Source: Takakia lepidozioides (Eukaryota; Streptophyta; Takakiopsida; Takakiales; Takakiaceae). From it: a stretch of 27,000 bases of DNA. The DNA is taken from contig JAKLZA010000011.1 of assembly GCA_030704615.1 (NCBI GenBank), positions 1 to 27,000 on the forward strand, written 5' to 3'. The translations under genes were made by a program, and so were the position numbers. This document shows, one piece after another, positions 1 through 10,134 of the stretch (position 1 is its first letter; each line of letters opens with the position of its first letter). The notes beneath the pieces were generated by a model. The model searched no databases. It was not told the origin of the DNA and saw only the letters and a program-made list of their open reading frames with translations.

Positions 1-874
1 AATTGTGAAGAAGTTTTGCTTCATCTGGTCAGCTGAGGATTGCAAAGACACTATCGGTTACATCATGCCTGGGATGAAATATCTCGTTAAGGATATTCAC
101 ACTGTTCTTGCCAAGTACCCTGGTACACCCTTTGCAACGCAGGGACAATACTCCTTATTGATGATGAGCCATCAAAGGGCCTCCGAAACCCACCAAATAC
201 TGGATTCTTCCCTATTTCATACAAGCCATTACCAAAGGGATTGGTTGACCAGGATGATATGACAAAAGCTGTGTGGCCATATATATTGAAAATGGCTGCA
301 CAGCTTCAACAGTCGTAGATTACATCAGCGAGAACCCTGCCAAGTGTTCTCGTAAGCCTATTGGTTGTGACCATGCCTATTGGGCTGTATGGAAGATATG
401 TTGATCCTCGTGTTTGGATCCCACAACAAAATGAACCTGATTACCTTGGTATGTACTTATCCCACTGTTTGTTGTTTATGGAGAATTTGATCTTGAAAGT
501 GTCTTCCACTTGCACTTTTACTTTATCATTTTTTCTACAAATGTTCCACATTTCAGCTGACATTTGTCATATGAAAAATTGTTTTGCCCAGTCACATTCA
601 AGGAGCGAATTCGAAAAGAAGAAGAAGAGCTTCGTGATTGGCAAGAATGGCGGGCTTCCCGACAGGCTTCAAGGGCATCAAGAGATTCAACAAGTAGAGT
701 TCCAAGTAACATTTCGAATGATAATGTTACTACTAGGTTCGAGTTCTCCGAAGTATTTCCGTTTCATCTGGTGCAGAGACCGTTGCAAGTGGTTGTGGTA
801 ACCGGAGGCGTCTTCGAACACATGCCTTGACTGCGAGCCGTTTGGGAGGAGGCTCTGTAATATTAATGGGTTAG
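1..874 (+). pseudogene. 3' part of an FCP1/NIF-type (HAD) phosphatase-like gene, frame-broken
   Basis: The first ~450 bases translate piecewise into the second half of an FCP1/SCP-like (NLI-interacting-factor) phosphatase domain. FCFIWSAEDC (from base 14) resembles the W-S segment. LLIDDEPSKGLRNPPNTGFF (151-210) matches the conserved DD-x-P-x-K-x-x-x-NPPN block that follows the second catalytic strand. AVWPYILKMAAQL is the usual C-terminal helix. The nucleophile motif DxDxT would lie left of the window. The reading frame changes near 145, 315 and 395, so these are three frame breaks in 260 bases. A donor (GTATGT) at 449 and an acceptor ending at 591 join in phase to a second exon (592-874) with a basic, coiled segment around TFKERIRKEEEELRDWQEWR and a probable end at the TAG at 872-874 after one more frame change near 750. 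The family assignment is fairly firm; whether it is a pseudogene or has assembly indels is open. Confidence 0.6.
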
Positions 875-2439
875 TGTAAGCCGTTGTATGGCTTCGAGCC
901 GCTGGATAACATTAAGTCCAACGGATGTACAGTTGACGTTACATTATGTCTGACTACAACGCCAAAGTTGCAATCTCTAATAAAATATGAATGTTTATCA
1001 TCATGTATGTGGACACATTCTTTCATATCATCCTCTTCATCGATTGTTCTATGTTTGGTTTTGTATGTCATCTGATATGACAACCATTTTTTGCAAAATG
1101 TTTTACATATCTGACCTCACATCATGGTGTAATTTATTGCATCCTCCCATTTTTTTCGTGAACGTCAACTTGGCAGTGGATGTTCTTCTAAAACCACAAT
1201 ACATACTTATATTGTCTCCAAAAAATGTTTGGAGGATTATATTGTATATAAAATACCAAAATAATCATATATATATCGCTTTATTTTTCAATAAAATTTT
1301 GTTTATTCATATTTCTCATATTATTTCTGGACCAAACAAAAGTCCAGAATTAGTTAAAATAGTGTTTGAGGTTCAAGAATGGGAGGCACTCATACTCTCG
1401 GTGGGTCTTGCAGACAATTACTCATTCACTCTTTCTCCCGCATTTTTTTGGTCCAACAATAGGATCCCGCCGGGTCTGTGCATGGCGAGGCTTGACAGAT
1501 TCTACTTCTCCGTTTCAATTCTTCCATGGTTCCATTACCTGCCCATGGGTCTATCCTATCTGAATTCGACCATGCCGAAGTTAGGGCAAGTTAGGGCCAA
1601 TGTGGTTACTACAGGGGCCAGAAATAGAGGAGGTGGCTTCACTAAGATTAATGTAAATGTTTTGAAAGTCCCTCAGTACCTAGAGGCCTTGCAGGAGTGT
1701 TGGTCCAGCTCTCTAGCTCTTCTTTGCCAACTCTTAGATTTTTGGATAAGTTACAGGCTTATAGAAAGCTGTGCAACTCCCTGGCCAAGGAAATGGCAGA
1801 GGAGCGCATTAGATATTGCGTGGGGACGACGCCACGCGTCGACCCACACACTCTCCACGTGGTCCCCGTGGATTCGTCTGCCGGCAGTTGTGCAGTCGAC
1901 TTCGCCAGTGGCTGTTGCCATGTGACATGCAGCACTCCAAGTTATGTGGCTGACTGCGATGTGGCGTCTTGAGCCCGTGGCCACGCGGCGGCATTACCGC
2001 TACCGCTCGTCGCGGCGCGCGCCACATCGGCATCCACGTCCGCATCCACGTCCGCGTCCATGTGTCACCGCGCCCCGGGTGAGTCAGTCCACTCATCCGG
2101 AGGGAAAAATCAAAGTCAGCTCAAAACATCAGACACACGGGCGGCCCGCCTGGTTACGCCACGTGGTTCTTCAGCATTAATCGCATTAATCGCTGAGCAG
2201 TTGTTCGCGCGTCTACGTCCTTTACCACTCCAATCATTGGATGTCCAACCCAACTACCACGTCTGTTGTAACTGGTCTGTTGTAACTTCCAGTCCGATCC
2301 CTATTTTTTGACTTTTACGACTCAAAACGTTACCCCAGTGGTAAATGACACGAATGCTTCTAGTGTTAGCGATGTCCGAATGATCCCCTTTTAAAAAAAA
2401 TTAAAATAATAACCCCCTGCGATAATTGAGATGGCATGA
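875..2439. other. Intergenic stretch without a recognisable gene
   Basis: I see no gene here. The part from about 1080 to 1350 is AT-rich, with a small perfect hairpin at 1325-1349 (8-bp arms). The part from about 1800 to 2100 is GC-rich. Open frames across 987-1925 have no recognisable motif and no consistent composition. A short tandem CATCCACGTCCG-like repeat lies at about 2028-2062. A run of A and T near 2390-2412 precedes the LINE remnant. Confidence 0.5.
2028..2062. repeat. Short tandem repeat, ~12-bp unit (CATCCACGTCCG)
   Basis: Three near-identical consecutive copies of a 12-base unit are visible in a GC-rich patch. Nothing connects it to the other arrays in the window. Confidence 0.6.
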
Positions 2440-3010
2440 TATTCTTAGTCAGAATGTCATTGGCCATGTCAAGGAAATCTGCTGATATAGTAGCCCACAT
2501 AGCTTGGTAGAACTCCACACATACCATCAATGCCGGGGGATTTCAGATATTTCAATTCTTTCAAAGCATCTTCTAATTCCATAACAGAGAAAGGCACATT
2601 CAGGTTGTTGCTTTGCTCACCAGAAAGGATAACGGGAATTCTGCTACTACAGACAGATTCCCTGGCATGACCCATGCTGGCAGGCTCCACATCAGCCGAG
2701 TAAAGACCTAAAGGACTCTTCAGCAATGGCGATAATTTCTAGGATGAGAGTGAGACACGTTGGAAGGGTCTTTAAGGGCCACGATTGATTGGACAGAGCC
2801 ACGACCACCCGGCTTTTAAAAATAAGTACGACTCATTTTTACCCCCTGTAAAGACCCCCCATTCTTTACCATCTTATCTAGGTGTCTTTACCTTCATAAA
2901 TTGGTCTTGGAGAGCTGTAAAAGACTGAGACGGCGTTTAGCTTCGGAATAAGAAACGAGGGTTTGAGGACCATAACTATTACGCTCTAACCGTTTTTGAC
3001 AAACAGTAAG
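2440..3010 (-). mobile_element. Decayed non-LTR (LINE) retrotransposon fragment, start of the reverse-transcriptase domain
   Basis: On the minus strand, 2540-2580 reads ELEDALKELKYLKSPGIDGM, the hallmark segment at the start of LINE reverse transcriptases (E-x-x-x-A-L-x-x-x-x-x-x-K-S-P-G-x-D-G). After a one-base frame change near 2517 the next residues read EFYQAMWATISADFLDMAND, the usual continuation. Upstream in another frame, about 2735-2820, KPGGRGSVQSIVALKDPSN resembles the linker after the endonuclease. At about 2890-3010 CQKRLERNSYGP and SEAKRRLSLLQL resemble the coiled region before it. The YADD active site and the endonuclease are absent, so this is an internal fragment broken by several frame changes. 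The exact ends are not visible; no poly-A tail or target-site duplication was identified. Confidence 0.75.
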
Positions 3011-3105
3011 ACACTTCACCAAAGCCTTTTCAGGCAGTGAGGGGTATGACTGCTAGTGGAAAGACGCAGAGTGCTTGTGCCATCTCGGGACTGCTTTGGC
3101 CAACT

Positions 3106-3165
3106 CCGCGGGGGCTGCTATTTCATGAGCGGCATGAGCATGAGCGGAAAAAAAAAAAGCATGAG
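3106..3165. repeat. CATGAGCGG-type minisatellite, left copy
   Basis: The motif TGAGC recurs in the order GCTATTTCATGAGCGG, CATGAGCATGAGCGG, an A-run, then GCATGAGCAG. The same sequence in inverted orientation occurs at 16770-16807. Two GGAAATAGGG words follow at about 3185-3222. Confidence 0.6.
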
Positions 3166-3330
3166 CAGACCATTGTGAGTCCACGGAAATAGGGTTAGGA
3201 GGCACGGAAATAGGGTCATGTGAAGTTGGAATGTGGCACCAGTGGACTTGAAATGCAACATTTTATTGCAAATTTTGTGGCAAGCCACGTCTATACAAGT
3301 GTGTTCTAACTGTCATAGCCGGAATGGGCA

Positions 3331-3815
3331 CTACTCTCCTACACCCTCCGAGGAACTTGCCCCACCTTCTTCCTCATCCCCCTCATCCCCCTCATCCTCC
3401 GAGCTCTGTGATGCATCAGTTCCACTATGCCTCTCAAAAATCCCGTCCTCTCCTTGGGGGACTGTCCACCTCACCTCCTGGGAATCTTCTTCGTCTTCTT
3501 CTCCCCCCACTTTCCTCAGCAGAATCCAACACAAATCTACGAGCCCGACGGCTCTAATAGCTCTGCTGCCTCCTCCCTCATCTTCATTTTCTTGAGGCTT
3601 GCCTCGTCTAAAATCTGCTGTACACGACTACGTTCGGAACACCTCCTAACGGACACCGAAGCAAGCCGGGCAGCATAAGTAGGAAGGATGTACTCCCTTT
3701 CTGGACTAGGCATGAAATCCCCCCTGGCAAAAAAAGGCACGTTCCTCCTGCCCATGAACTCCGGTGTAGACGTCCCTCCGGCAGTACTTGGCATCCTACA
3801 GTAAGAACAAATCCA
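3331..3815 (-). CDS. Gene A exon A9: C-terminal cysteine/basic segment and acidic tail
   Basis: Begins WICSYCRMPS after a TTCAAG acceptor (gene B: EWIFVDMCRSPC). REYILPTYAARLASVSV corresponds to SCVLPVYAEALATSM of B. After a frame change near 3540 the product ends in a strongly acidic tail (SSEDEGDEGDEEEG) and a stop at 3331. Acidic tails of this kind are common in chromatin proteins, but no function can be assigned. Confidence 0.55.
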
Positions 3816-3923
3816 CTTGAAGAATGTCAATACCAGCACAACCAGAAAGGGTTTTCAATGAAATAAGAGAGCGGAGGGAGGTGCCTCACAAATCTGGAGG
3901 CAACTTACAATGCCACCACTCAC

Positions 3924-4128
3924 TCGTAAACCGGGGGCTCCTCGGCCTCGATCCCACTTCCCCCCCTGCTCCTCCCCTCTTCTTCTCGATTTTTCCTCAT
4001 CCTCGAGGATGCCTCTTCCTCTTTCGGCAGACGTTCAGCCGCTGCAAGTTCCGAGTTGTGGAGGGCAGTATCTGGCTCGAAGGCGAACACATGCCTGTCG
4101 GACAACGTCCCTGCCCACATTGAAGCAC
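3924..4128 (-). CDS. Gene A exon A8: end of motif I, AdoMet acidic strand, acidic/basic tail
   Basis: Continues motif I with GASMWAGT. It then gives the second strand HVFAFEPD, whose Glu is at the position expected to contact the AdoMet ribose. Gene B has GASYHACK and HLFGIEGD. A run of charged residues (PKEEEASSRMRKNREEEGRS) follows. The donor GTGAGT at 3918-3923 closes the exon; reading on would reach a stop within two codons. Confidence 0.65.
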
Positions 4129-4212
4129 CTGAGGAACAAAGCAGGCGGTTAATAGCTTGCGGCATGCAATTGCAATGGGGCCAGGGGACAAACTGAGCAC
4201 GTGAAGGCTTAC

Positions 4213-4477
4213 CCGTGCCGCATGTGAGGTCCAGAATCCGCCCTTGGACATCCGAGCACGTCTCCATGAGGGTTTGGATGAAAGCAGGGCTCCGGGTCCG
4301 GCTGTACCGCCACGGTTTGCCTGTCTTTGTGTCCTTCGGCATACTAGAGTGGGGCACATAGTTGTAGAGGACATCGTAGGTTACAGGGTCCACAGCGGCA
4401 TCAACAAGACGACCGTCGTTGCGGAATTTGAACGTAGACCCTCTCTTCACAAAGCAATATGCCTCAAACACCAATGT
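4213..4477 (-). CDS. Gene A exon A7: methyltransferase motif X and first half of motif I
   Basis: Starts after an acceptor TGCAG with TLVFEAYCFVKRGS (B: THLFEAVCLVRVHP). SPAFIQTLMETCSDVQ then GRILDLTCGTG reproduces the motif X to motif I step of permuted amino-methyltransferases (K/S-P-x-x-x-x-x-x-[LM], then V-L-D-x-x-x-G-x-G). The exon is split inside motif I by an intron with donor GTAAGC, at the same phase-1 position as in gene B. No frame break is visible in this exon. Confidence 0.75.
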
Positions 4478-4565
4478 CTGCACATCCAACAAAGAAGGGA
4501 TCAATTCCAGGGTCTACTTAACATACACCACAATATGAAGTGAATGCAATAGATTGATAACTTAC

Positions 4566-4887
4566 ACTTTGGCCCTCTGTTCGCAACCCCTGCGTACTGA
4601 TGCAGAACCATTTTCTGAGGAGGACCGGGGTGACACTTTTCGGTGTCCACCTTGCCACCGCATTCTCTGTGGTCTTCCCTCTCGTGGCAAGGACAACCAC
4701 ACATCCACCGTCATCCAGAAGCATCCCCGCCAGCCCAAACCCGGCTTTCCAAGTAGTCCTCAGTAAACCTGTTCCAGGTGGGCACACCATCCAGGCCCTC
4801 CAGCAGCTCCCCATCTGGAATGTCGAGGAGAATCATGTCGCAAGCTCTCTCCACCTCAACCCCCCCCGAGTGCTCTTGCAATTCGTG
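4566..4887 (-). CDS. Gene A exon A6: methyltransferase motif IV region
   Basis: Reads VERACDMILLDIPDGELLEG, with DIPDG encoded at 4810-4824. The aligned exon B7 has AAELIILDIPDG. In beta-class DNA amino-methyltransferases this strand ends in [DNS]PP[YFW]; here it is D-I-P-D. Then follow WNRFTEDY (B: WNAFDERY) and a strand GGCVVVLA (B: AGVLVLIQ), with a one-base frame change near 4745 between them. The end, LLRKWFCIST...TEGQS, precedes a good GTAAGT donor in the same phase as in gene B. Confidence 0.65.
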
Positions 4888-5117
4888 CTCACAGCGGTGA
4901 AGAATTCATCATGGCTTCAAAACCAGGGGTGTCCTTTAGGCTCTGTACCGGCAGCCCTCTTCTTGGCTTTCCCCTTCTGCTCCGCCAGAGACTTGTTGTG
5001 TGCCACCTTCTTCGCCCTGGCAGCGATAAATCGTCAAGGAGCTCTCATTGACGCATTGGATGATGGTTGGAGGTTCTAGCTTTGGTTGGCCTGTGCGTAA
5101 CGTGCACCGCCGAATAC

Positions 5118-5705
5118 CCGCCGTGTAGGCTCGCCCTCAAATGCCAACTTCTTGGCAGAGCCAGTCCCACTCCCGCCTACGACTTGGTAACCCGGACGAC
5201 CGGTGACTGGGTATGAGCAACAGCAGTCGCAGGACCTTGAACAAATCGGCGTCGGAGTCACTCTCTTGGGTCCCTCCTGCGCCTCCGCTGATGCCCCGAT
5301 GGTTTTCTTCTTCTTTTTGGGTGTTACTACTTCTGCAGTCCCCTGTTCCTCCTTGTCTTTTTTCCTTTGACCTTTTACTCTTCTCATGCAATTTCTCCTG
5401 AATTCCTGGCTGAGCAAGCTCTGCCGCTTCCTGGAGTTCGCAAGCGCTTTTGCCCTCTTTGCAGCACCACGGAGGCAGCGGAGCCCGTTTTCGTCGGAAT
5501 TCAGCACCAGCTTCAATTGAAACTCGGATGGGTCGAGCGAGCCGGCGGAAGGTCACATACCAAGGGCAATCACCAAATGTTCCAGATGCCACTCCTTCAC
5601 ATATCGTCAGTGTACATGGAGTCAGCCCCAGGGTTCCTCCATGCCAGGAAGAATGGTGGCTCGAAAGACAGATGACTTTCTTCCCAAAAGCGAGAACTTA
5701 CATAC
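5118..5705 (-). CDS. Gene A exon A5: helical start and basic, lysine-rich linker
   Basis: The acceptor ATGCAG and the first codons (YVSSRFWEES) are in the same phase as exon B6 of gene B (YIKFVLMEEN). FGDCPWYVTF corresponds to LSSCGWYLD in B. A TGA at 5597-5599 and later frame changes interrupt it. The remainder is rich in Lys, Arg and Glu (for example TPKKKKKTIG), suggesting a disordered nuclear-type linker. The lower boundary is uncertain; a GTATTC donor near 5117 is only one option. Confidence 0.45.
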
Positions 5706-5740
5706 CTGCATTCATGAAAAACCAATGAGGTCCCGAAAAT

Positions 5741-6640
5741 GGCTAAGTCCCTGAACGGCAATAGGGCCTACAACTGGAATGAATATGGCGCCGAATTTCC
5801 ACTTCAGGCCACCCAGTCCTAGGGACTTAGCCCGAAATGGCTAAGTCCCTGAACGGCAATATGGCCTGGAACTAGAAAATGGCGCCGCATTTCCAGTTCA
5901 GAGCCAGCCAGTCTAGGGACTTAGCCCGAAATGAATGGCTAAGTCCCTGGACGGCAATAGGGCCTAGAACTGGAAAACGGCGCCGAATTTCCAGTTCCGG
6001 GCCATCCACCCTAGGGACTTAGCCCGAAATGGCTAAGTCCCTGGACGGCATAGGGCCTGGAACTGGAAAACGGCGCCGAATTTCCAGTTCCGGCCAGCCA
6101 CACTAGGGACTTAGCCCGAAAATGGCTTAAGTCCATGGACGGCAATAGGGCCTAGAACTGGAAAACGGCGCCGAATTTCCAGTTCCTGGCCAGCCACCGT
6201 AGGGACTTAGACCGAAAATGGCTAAGTCCCTGGACGGCAATAGGGCCTGAACTGGAATATGGCGCCGAATTTCCACTTCAGGGCCAGCCATTCTAGGGAC
6301 TTAGCCCGAAAATGGCTAAGGCCCTGGACGGCAATAGGGCCTGCGGAAAACGGCGCTGACGCTTGAATTTCCAGTTCGGGCCGCCACACTAGGGACTTAG
6401 GCCGAAATGGCTAAGTCCCTGAACGGCAATAGGGCCTAAAACTGGAATATGGCGCCGAATTTCCACTGGCAGGGCCAGCCAGTCTAGGGACTTAGGCCGA
6501 AATGGCTAAGTCCCTGAACGGCAATAGGACCTGGAACTGGAAAAATGGCGCCGAATTTCCAGTTCCGGGCCACCAGTCTAGGACTTAGCCATTTCGGAGC
6601 CCTGACTGGAAATTCGGCGCCATTTTTCCCTAACACCACT
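5741..6640. repeat. Tandem array of ~95-bp foldback units (GGCTAAGTCC / GGCGCC), in an intron of gene A
   Basis: The word GGCTAAGTCC or a close variant starts at about 5741, 5839, 5937, 6031, 6124, 6220, 6314, 6409 and 6504, a period of 93-98 bp and about nine units. Each unit is an imperfect palindrome. GGCTAAGTCCCT at its start pairs with AGGGACTTAGCC at its end, and an inner arm around GGGCCTAGAACTGGAAA pairs across a central GGCGCCG. The array ends near 6590-6640 with an inverted half unit. It lies between exons A4 and A5 and shares both of its signature words with the array at 16215-16440. Confidence 0.85.
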
Positions 6641-6695
6641 TGAGGCCTCTAACATCCTGAAATGCCAGGACTTGAAAGAAAGCAGCGCTATGTAC

Positions 6696-6889
6696 CTGTA
6701 CAGAAGGCGCATTGCTGCTTTGTCCGCGTTCGGCTGGTCGGTGACTCGTGGCTCGGCGAGCATCTGCTATCTCCCGAAAGAATAGGTTGGTTTTGTAGAG
6801 CAGAAAGTACCTGTCGTCACATAGTCACGTAGGCTCTCTGCTGCAGGAGATATCTCCATCTTGAACTGATGTGCTTGTGTGTCCAGCTG
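6696..6889 (-). CDS. Gene A exon A4
   Basis: Reads EQLDTQAHQFKMEISPAAE, then in a second frame RYFLLYKTNLFFREIADARR, then in a third frame ADKAAMRLLYR. The corresponding gene B exon B5 has LEERARSVLHTQLADYGI, CFFREFSK and EEAWKRCLYR. Both end at a TACAG|GTRCA-type donor in the same phase. Two frame changes lie within the exon. Confidence 0.55.
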
Positions 6890-7006
6890 CTCTTGCGCAT
6901 TCGTCGTCACATGTGGAGATTGTCCATCAGATCGCTTTCCTCAACAAATACATGAAACTCCCACCCCCGCTCAGTAGAAGCCCCAAACGAAGCGTGGGGA
7001 AGTACC

Positions 7007-7509
7007 TGAAACCACCATGTCATGCGGTTCATCCCCATGTCGAATGTGGGTCAGAGAGTTTGTCCGGTTTGGGGAAGCTCCACATGTCCCTGGTACTTTG
7101 GGAACCATTCCAGATTTTGGAGCCACCGGGTCTGTCCCACCACCACCCAGCATATTCGTAAGCGCAAAACACCACAAAAGGAGTTTTTTGCCACCACAAT
7201 TTGGTTAAGAATGTATCACCTTTTCTGTTGCATCCACACAGGATGTGGCTAGACGATGGAGCTTCTCCAATGTCATCGTGGGCTTCAGAGCGCGAGATTA
7301 GTGCTTCCCCACCTCCACCAGAAAGTCGGCACCAAGGGCGGGATCAGCTATGGCCACGTACTTTACCATCCGCGACTTGTACTTTATGCGGGCCATCCAC
7401 CTCCGTCCGCAGCTTTGACATACGATTCGAGTTCCGGGAGGGTTGGATTCTTTCTCACTCTGTACTCCTCCGGACTCTATGTGAGACCTGCCGCTGTTTG
7501 CCAATCCTG
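7007..7509 (-). CDS. Gene A exon A3
   Basis: Matches gene B exon B4 in three pieces. These are SPEEYRVRKNPTLPELESYV, then IADPALGADFLVEV (B: IADPSFGAQFLLEI) and EKLHRLATSCVDATEKV (B: EKLHRLSTAVVSSEQKV), then IWNGSQSTRDMWSFPKPDK near the end. The frame is interrupted by a TAG at 7477-7479 and by changes near 7400, 7300 and 7205. The donor is GTACTT at 7001-7006. The function of the segment is unknown. Confidence 0.6.
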
Positions 7510-7623
7510 CTGTATTTTCGTCTGTCGAAAAGGCGCACATAAGTTAGAGATATCCTGCTCAACACAATTTCTTCTAGGGGGGGAGGAGAGACAGACTAGC
7601 TCACAAACTGTCAGGAGCTTTAC

Positions 7624-7817
7624 CCGAAAATGTAGTCCACCATGGCGTCGACGCTCAGCCTATACCAGGTTCTGTCTGCCTTTGCCTCCGACTTGCGCAG
7701 GAGGTCGGCACTGAGGGAATTGGCAAACTCTTGTCACCCCCTGCTTCCCGACATTTTTCGACTCCTCGGAAGAGCATATGGGACAAGTTGGTGGCAATGA
7801 AGGCATTCTCAGTCACC
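7624..7817 (-). CDS. Gene A exon A2
   Basis: The acceptor CTGCAG at 7818-7823 is at the same codon position as in gene B exon B3. The residues VTENAFIATNLSHMLFR match GTETSHVKTSLVHTLYR of B3. After a frame change near 7735 the exon continues with ADLLRKSEAKADRTWYRLSV (gene B: ETYKKCESSKTSETWYSL) up to a donor GTAAAG. No known domain was recognised. Confidence 0.6.
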
Positions 7818-7931
7818 CTGCAGTGCCACATTTCCATCAACAATACTGAATGGGAATTTTCCATCATATAGGATTCGCAATGAAATGACTTCCAAATTCA
7901 AAGTCCAAAAGCGAGAGGGGTTGTAGCTTAC

Positions 7932-8853
7932 GAGTTGATGTCGGCCATTGCAGCTTTGAGAAGACTGCGATCTTTGGGCCCCGCAACCTTCAGCACAGCA
8001 CAACAATCGACGGCGAAATGCCAATCGAGATCGTTGGGGTGGGCTTGGGCAATGTGCTCCATCCATGCCAGGAGCGATGATTGCCGTCCCACACGTAGAA
8101 CATCTTGCCGGACATGTGCTGGGAAAGAGGATCACTAGCAATCGATCTCTCGAACTCCTCATTTCGCGTTTGCCAATGGGGACCCCATTTGTCCACCTCA
8201 TCGGAAGTGTGTGCACGGGAAGCTCCGTGGTCGTTCTCAATGGAAACGTAAAAGGCGGCAGACCCCATTCGATATCCATCCCGGAAAGAGAATTTCAGCT
8301 TGTCGATATCGCCTGGGAGGGCAGTCTCACCACCTGCAATGACACCAAGCGCGCAAAGGGGAATTTGAAGCTTGGCCGGGTACACCATGCCCCCCAGCAC
8401 CCTGCCAATGTTGCTGTGGGTTGCCTCCAACATCTTGGCAGCGGCCAAATTCATATCCGCCTCAGACATGACTTCTGCTGCAAGGGTTTTCCGCAGCCCA
8501 CCAGGACCGCCAAATCCAGCCTGTATGCTCCGTTTTTGGGGCCTGGGGATGTCCGGGAGGATGTCATCCTGGTCAGAAACCTCCATGTCGTCCTCCTCAA
8601 CAGGGTCAGCCACCTGCGAAACCACCTCCAGCACTCTCGTCGTCTCTACTGCCCTCTCCCTGGCCTTCACCTCGAACTTGCACAATCCGTGCTCTTTCAT
8701 TGTGTTCTTTCTCTCCTCCACTCTCCACCGTATGGGTAATTGCGGGGGCTCCTTTTGCCCGCGATGGTCTAACCGGTGTGCTACTGCCTCTCTGTGGTGT
8801 CTTGTAGGGATCCACCGTCTCTGTGGGTCCTCGCTTACATTGGCATCTGTCAT
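7932..8853 (-). CDS. Gene A exon A1: charged N-terminus and ParB-like segment
   Basis: Open from an ATG at 8853. The first ~150 residues are charged and low in complexity, with an acidic run (VEEDDMEVSDQDD). The conserved part starts at KLQIPLCALG, comparable to the first strand of ParB/Srx domains, and ends with GKMFYVWDGNHR, comparable to the ParB DGNHR signature. Right after HR the frame moves by -1 (near 8070), after which LAWMEHIAQAH and AVLKVAGPKDRSLLKAAMAD continue the match to gene B. The exon ends at a donor GTAAGC (after CAACTC at 7932). Its last intron phase (2) is the same as in gene B exon B2. Confidence 0.65.
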
Positions 8854-9050
8854 TTGGGCACCCCTGGCCTCTTCAGCTGCCTTTTGTCTTTCCCCTGGCT
8901 AGCATTCTGTCTCGTCTGTTCTTTTTGCCCTCTCTTTTGTCCTCTCACGGCTTTCTGTTTCTTACTAGGGCTAGCAGCAGGGGAGCCCTCCAGGACGACA
9001 CCTTTGATTGAGGCGAACTGACACCCTCGCGCGCACCTGCTCACTATCAC
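8850..9050 (-). other. Possible upstream extension of gene A (basic segment)
   Basis: An open segment ending at 8850 is very rich in Lys, Arg and Gln (SKKQKAVRGQKRGQKEQTR), one frame away from exon A1. The predicted first exon of gene B is also charged, so this may be the true N-terminus of gene A joined by a frame error. It may equally be 5' untranslated sequence. Confidence 0.3.
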
Positions 9051-10134
9051 TCCCCCCTGCCCTGACTCTCTCTCGCCGGGGATTGCATGTGCTTAGCTTT
9101 CTTCTTTTTCTTTGCGTGGGCGGGCCCTACTGCATGTGCATGAACAACCTCCATTGCCGGATCTGCTGTCCTCATGTCCTCACGCCCTTCACCTGCCATG
9201 CCGCCTGCAACCAACCTCCCCAATGCCTACTCTGTCGTAATCTCGTTGCAAGTTCTCCGTCCACCAACAAAAGGTTTAAGTTTGCCCTCTCGCCCCAAGT
9301 TGGGCGATTCAAACATGCGATGAGTTGGAGCTGTCGATGATACCACTAGCGTGCCGGGCTCGTCGTCACTCTGTCATTGACAAAAATCGTGAAAACCACC
9401 ATCGGTGCAAAAGCAGCATCGCAACGAGCAGCGCAACCACCATAGCAACAATCATGTAGCAAAAATGAAAACATAACAAGTTTAGGAAGTATGGAGAGCC
9501 ATGCAACAACAATGAAAACAAATGCAACCATTGCTAAGAATCATGCACAGCAGCAGCCTTCTCCAAGCTGCCGGATTTGCACACGCATTGCAAACAATCT
9601 AAGGTTCACTTCAACTATCTAAAGTTCACTCATACAGCAAAGCCAGGATGAAGATGCAAAAACAAAGCGAGGCAACAAAGCGAAAGCAAAAAATAAATCG
9701 AACAAACCGAAAGCAGAAGTGGCTTGCCTGAGAGTACTCGGCTTCAGTTGGCGCAGGTTGTGAGCAAGACACTGGAATCTCCTGCTGGAGCTTCAGTTTG
9801 GCCATGCGAGAGATTGGCCGTCGTCCGTATTACAGAGCTTTCAACTTCCGCCGCGGTCTGGATGTGAGGTCTCTCTCAGGAGAGCCACGCCCTTCAGGCG
9901 GCATAAGTCCCAGCCAAAAAGATCTCCTTTTTTGGGGTACATGCCTGGAATACCATGTTAAGCCAAGTTTAGCATGAGATTTAGGGTACGTGTCCAGGAA
10001 GCCATGCGTCGCCAGCCCGAATAATAACCGACGGCCGTCGACATTTATTGCCCAACTGCGCAATTAAATGTCGGATGAAGCCCTCCATGTCGGATGAAAA
10101 TCGACGTAAACAGTCCCGGAATTTCCCAACGTAG
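9051..10134. other. Upstream flank of gene A; no gene seen
   Basis: From about 9360 to 9720 the sequence is rich in A and C with many CAACA and AAAGC words. Two related ~49-bp copies follow each other near 9937 and 9986 (GGTACATGCCTGGAATACCATG against GGTACGTGTCCAGGAAGCCATG, compared base by base). A hairpin with 9-bp arms (CGACATTTA) lies at about 10037-10073. Promoter elements for gene A would be here, but I could not identify any with confidence. Confidence 0.4.

Larger units (their letters stand above)
3331..8853 (-). pseudogene. Gene A: ParB-like + permuted DNA-methyltransferase-like protein, nine exons, many frame breaks
   Basis: This minus-strand locus aligns exon by exon with gene B (17545-26285) in the same order and mostly with the same intron positions. 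Order of parts: charged N-terminus, ParB-like segment (A1), helical middle (A2-A4), basic low-complexity linker (A5), methyltransferase motif IV (A6), motifs X and I (A7/A8), and an acidic tail (A9). It probably encoded a nuclear protein of roughly 1,100-1,200 residues that modifies or binds DNA; that role is inferred from the motifs only. At least eight frame changes or stops are visible (near 8070, 7735, 7478, 7400, 7300, 7205, 6780, 5598, 4745 and 3540). It is therefore either a pseudogene or a real gene with base-level assembly errors. Intron 4 holds a 95-bp foldback array. A basic open segment at 8850-9050, one frame away, could extend the N-terminus. Confidence 0.72.

Noticed and set aside
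987-1925. A 312-codon plus-strand open frame
   Set aside because: It crosses from AT-rich to GC-rich sequence, has no recognisable motif and no homology to anything I know; chance openness is more likely.
4600-5079. Plus-strand 159-codon frame
   Set aside because: Antisense to exon A6 and the preceding intron; the minus strand carries the methyltransferase motif and splice sites.
8065-8739. Plus-strand 224-codon frame
   Set aside because: Antisense to exon A1, whose minus-strand reading aligns with gene B.
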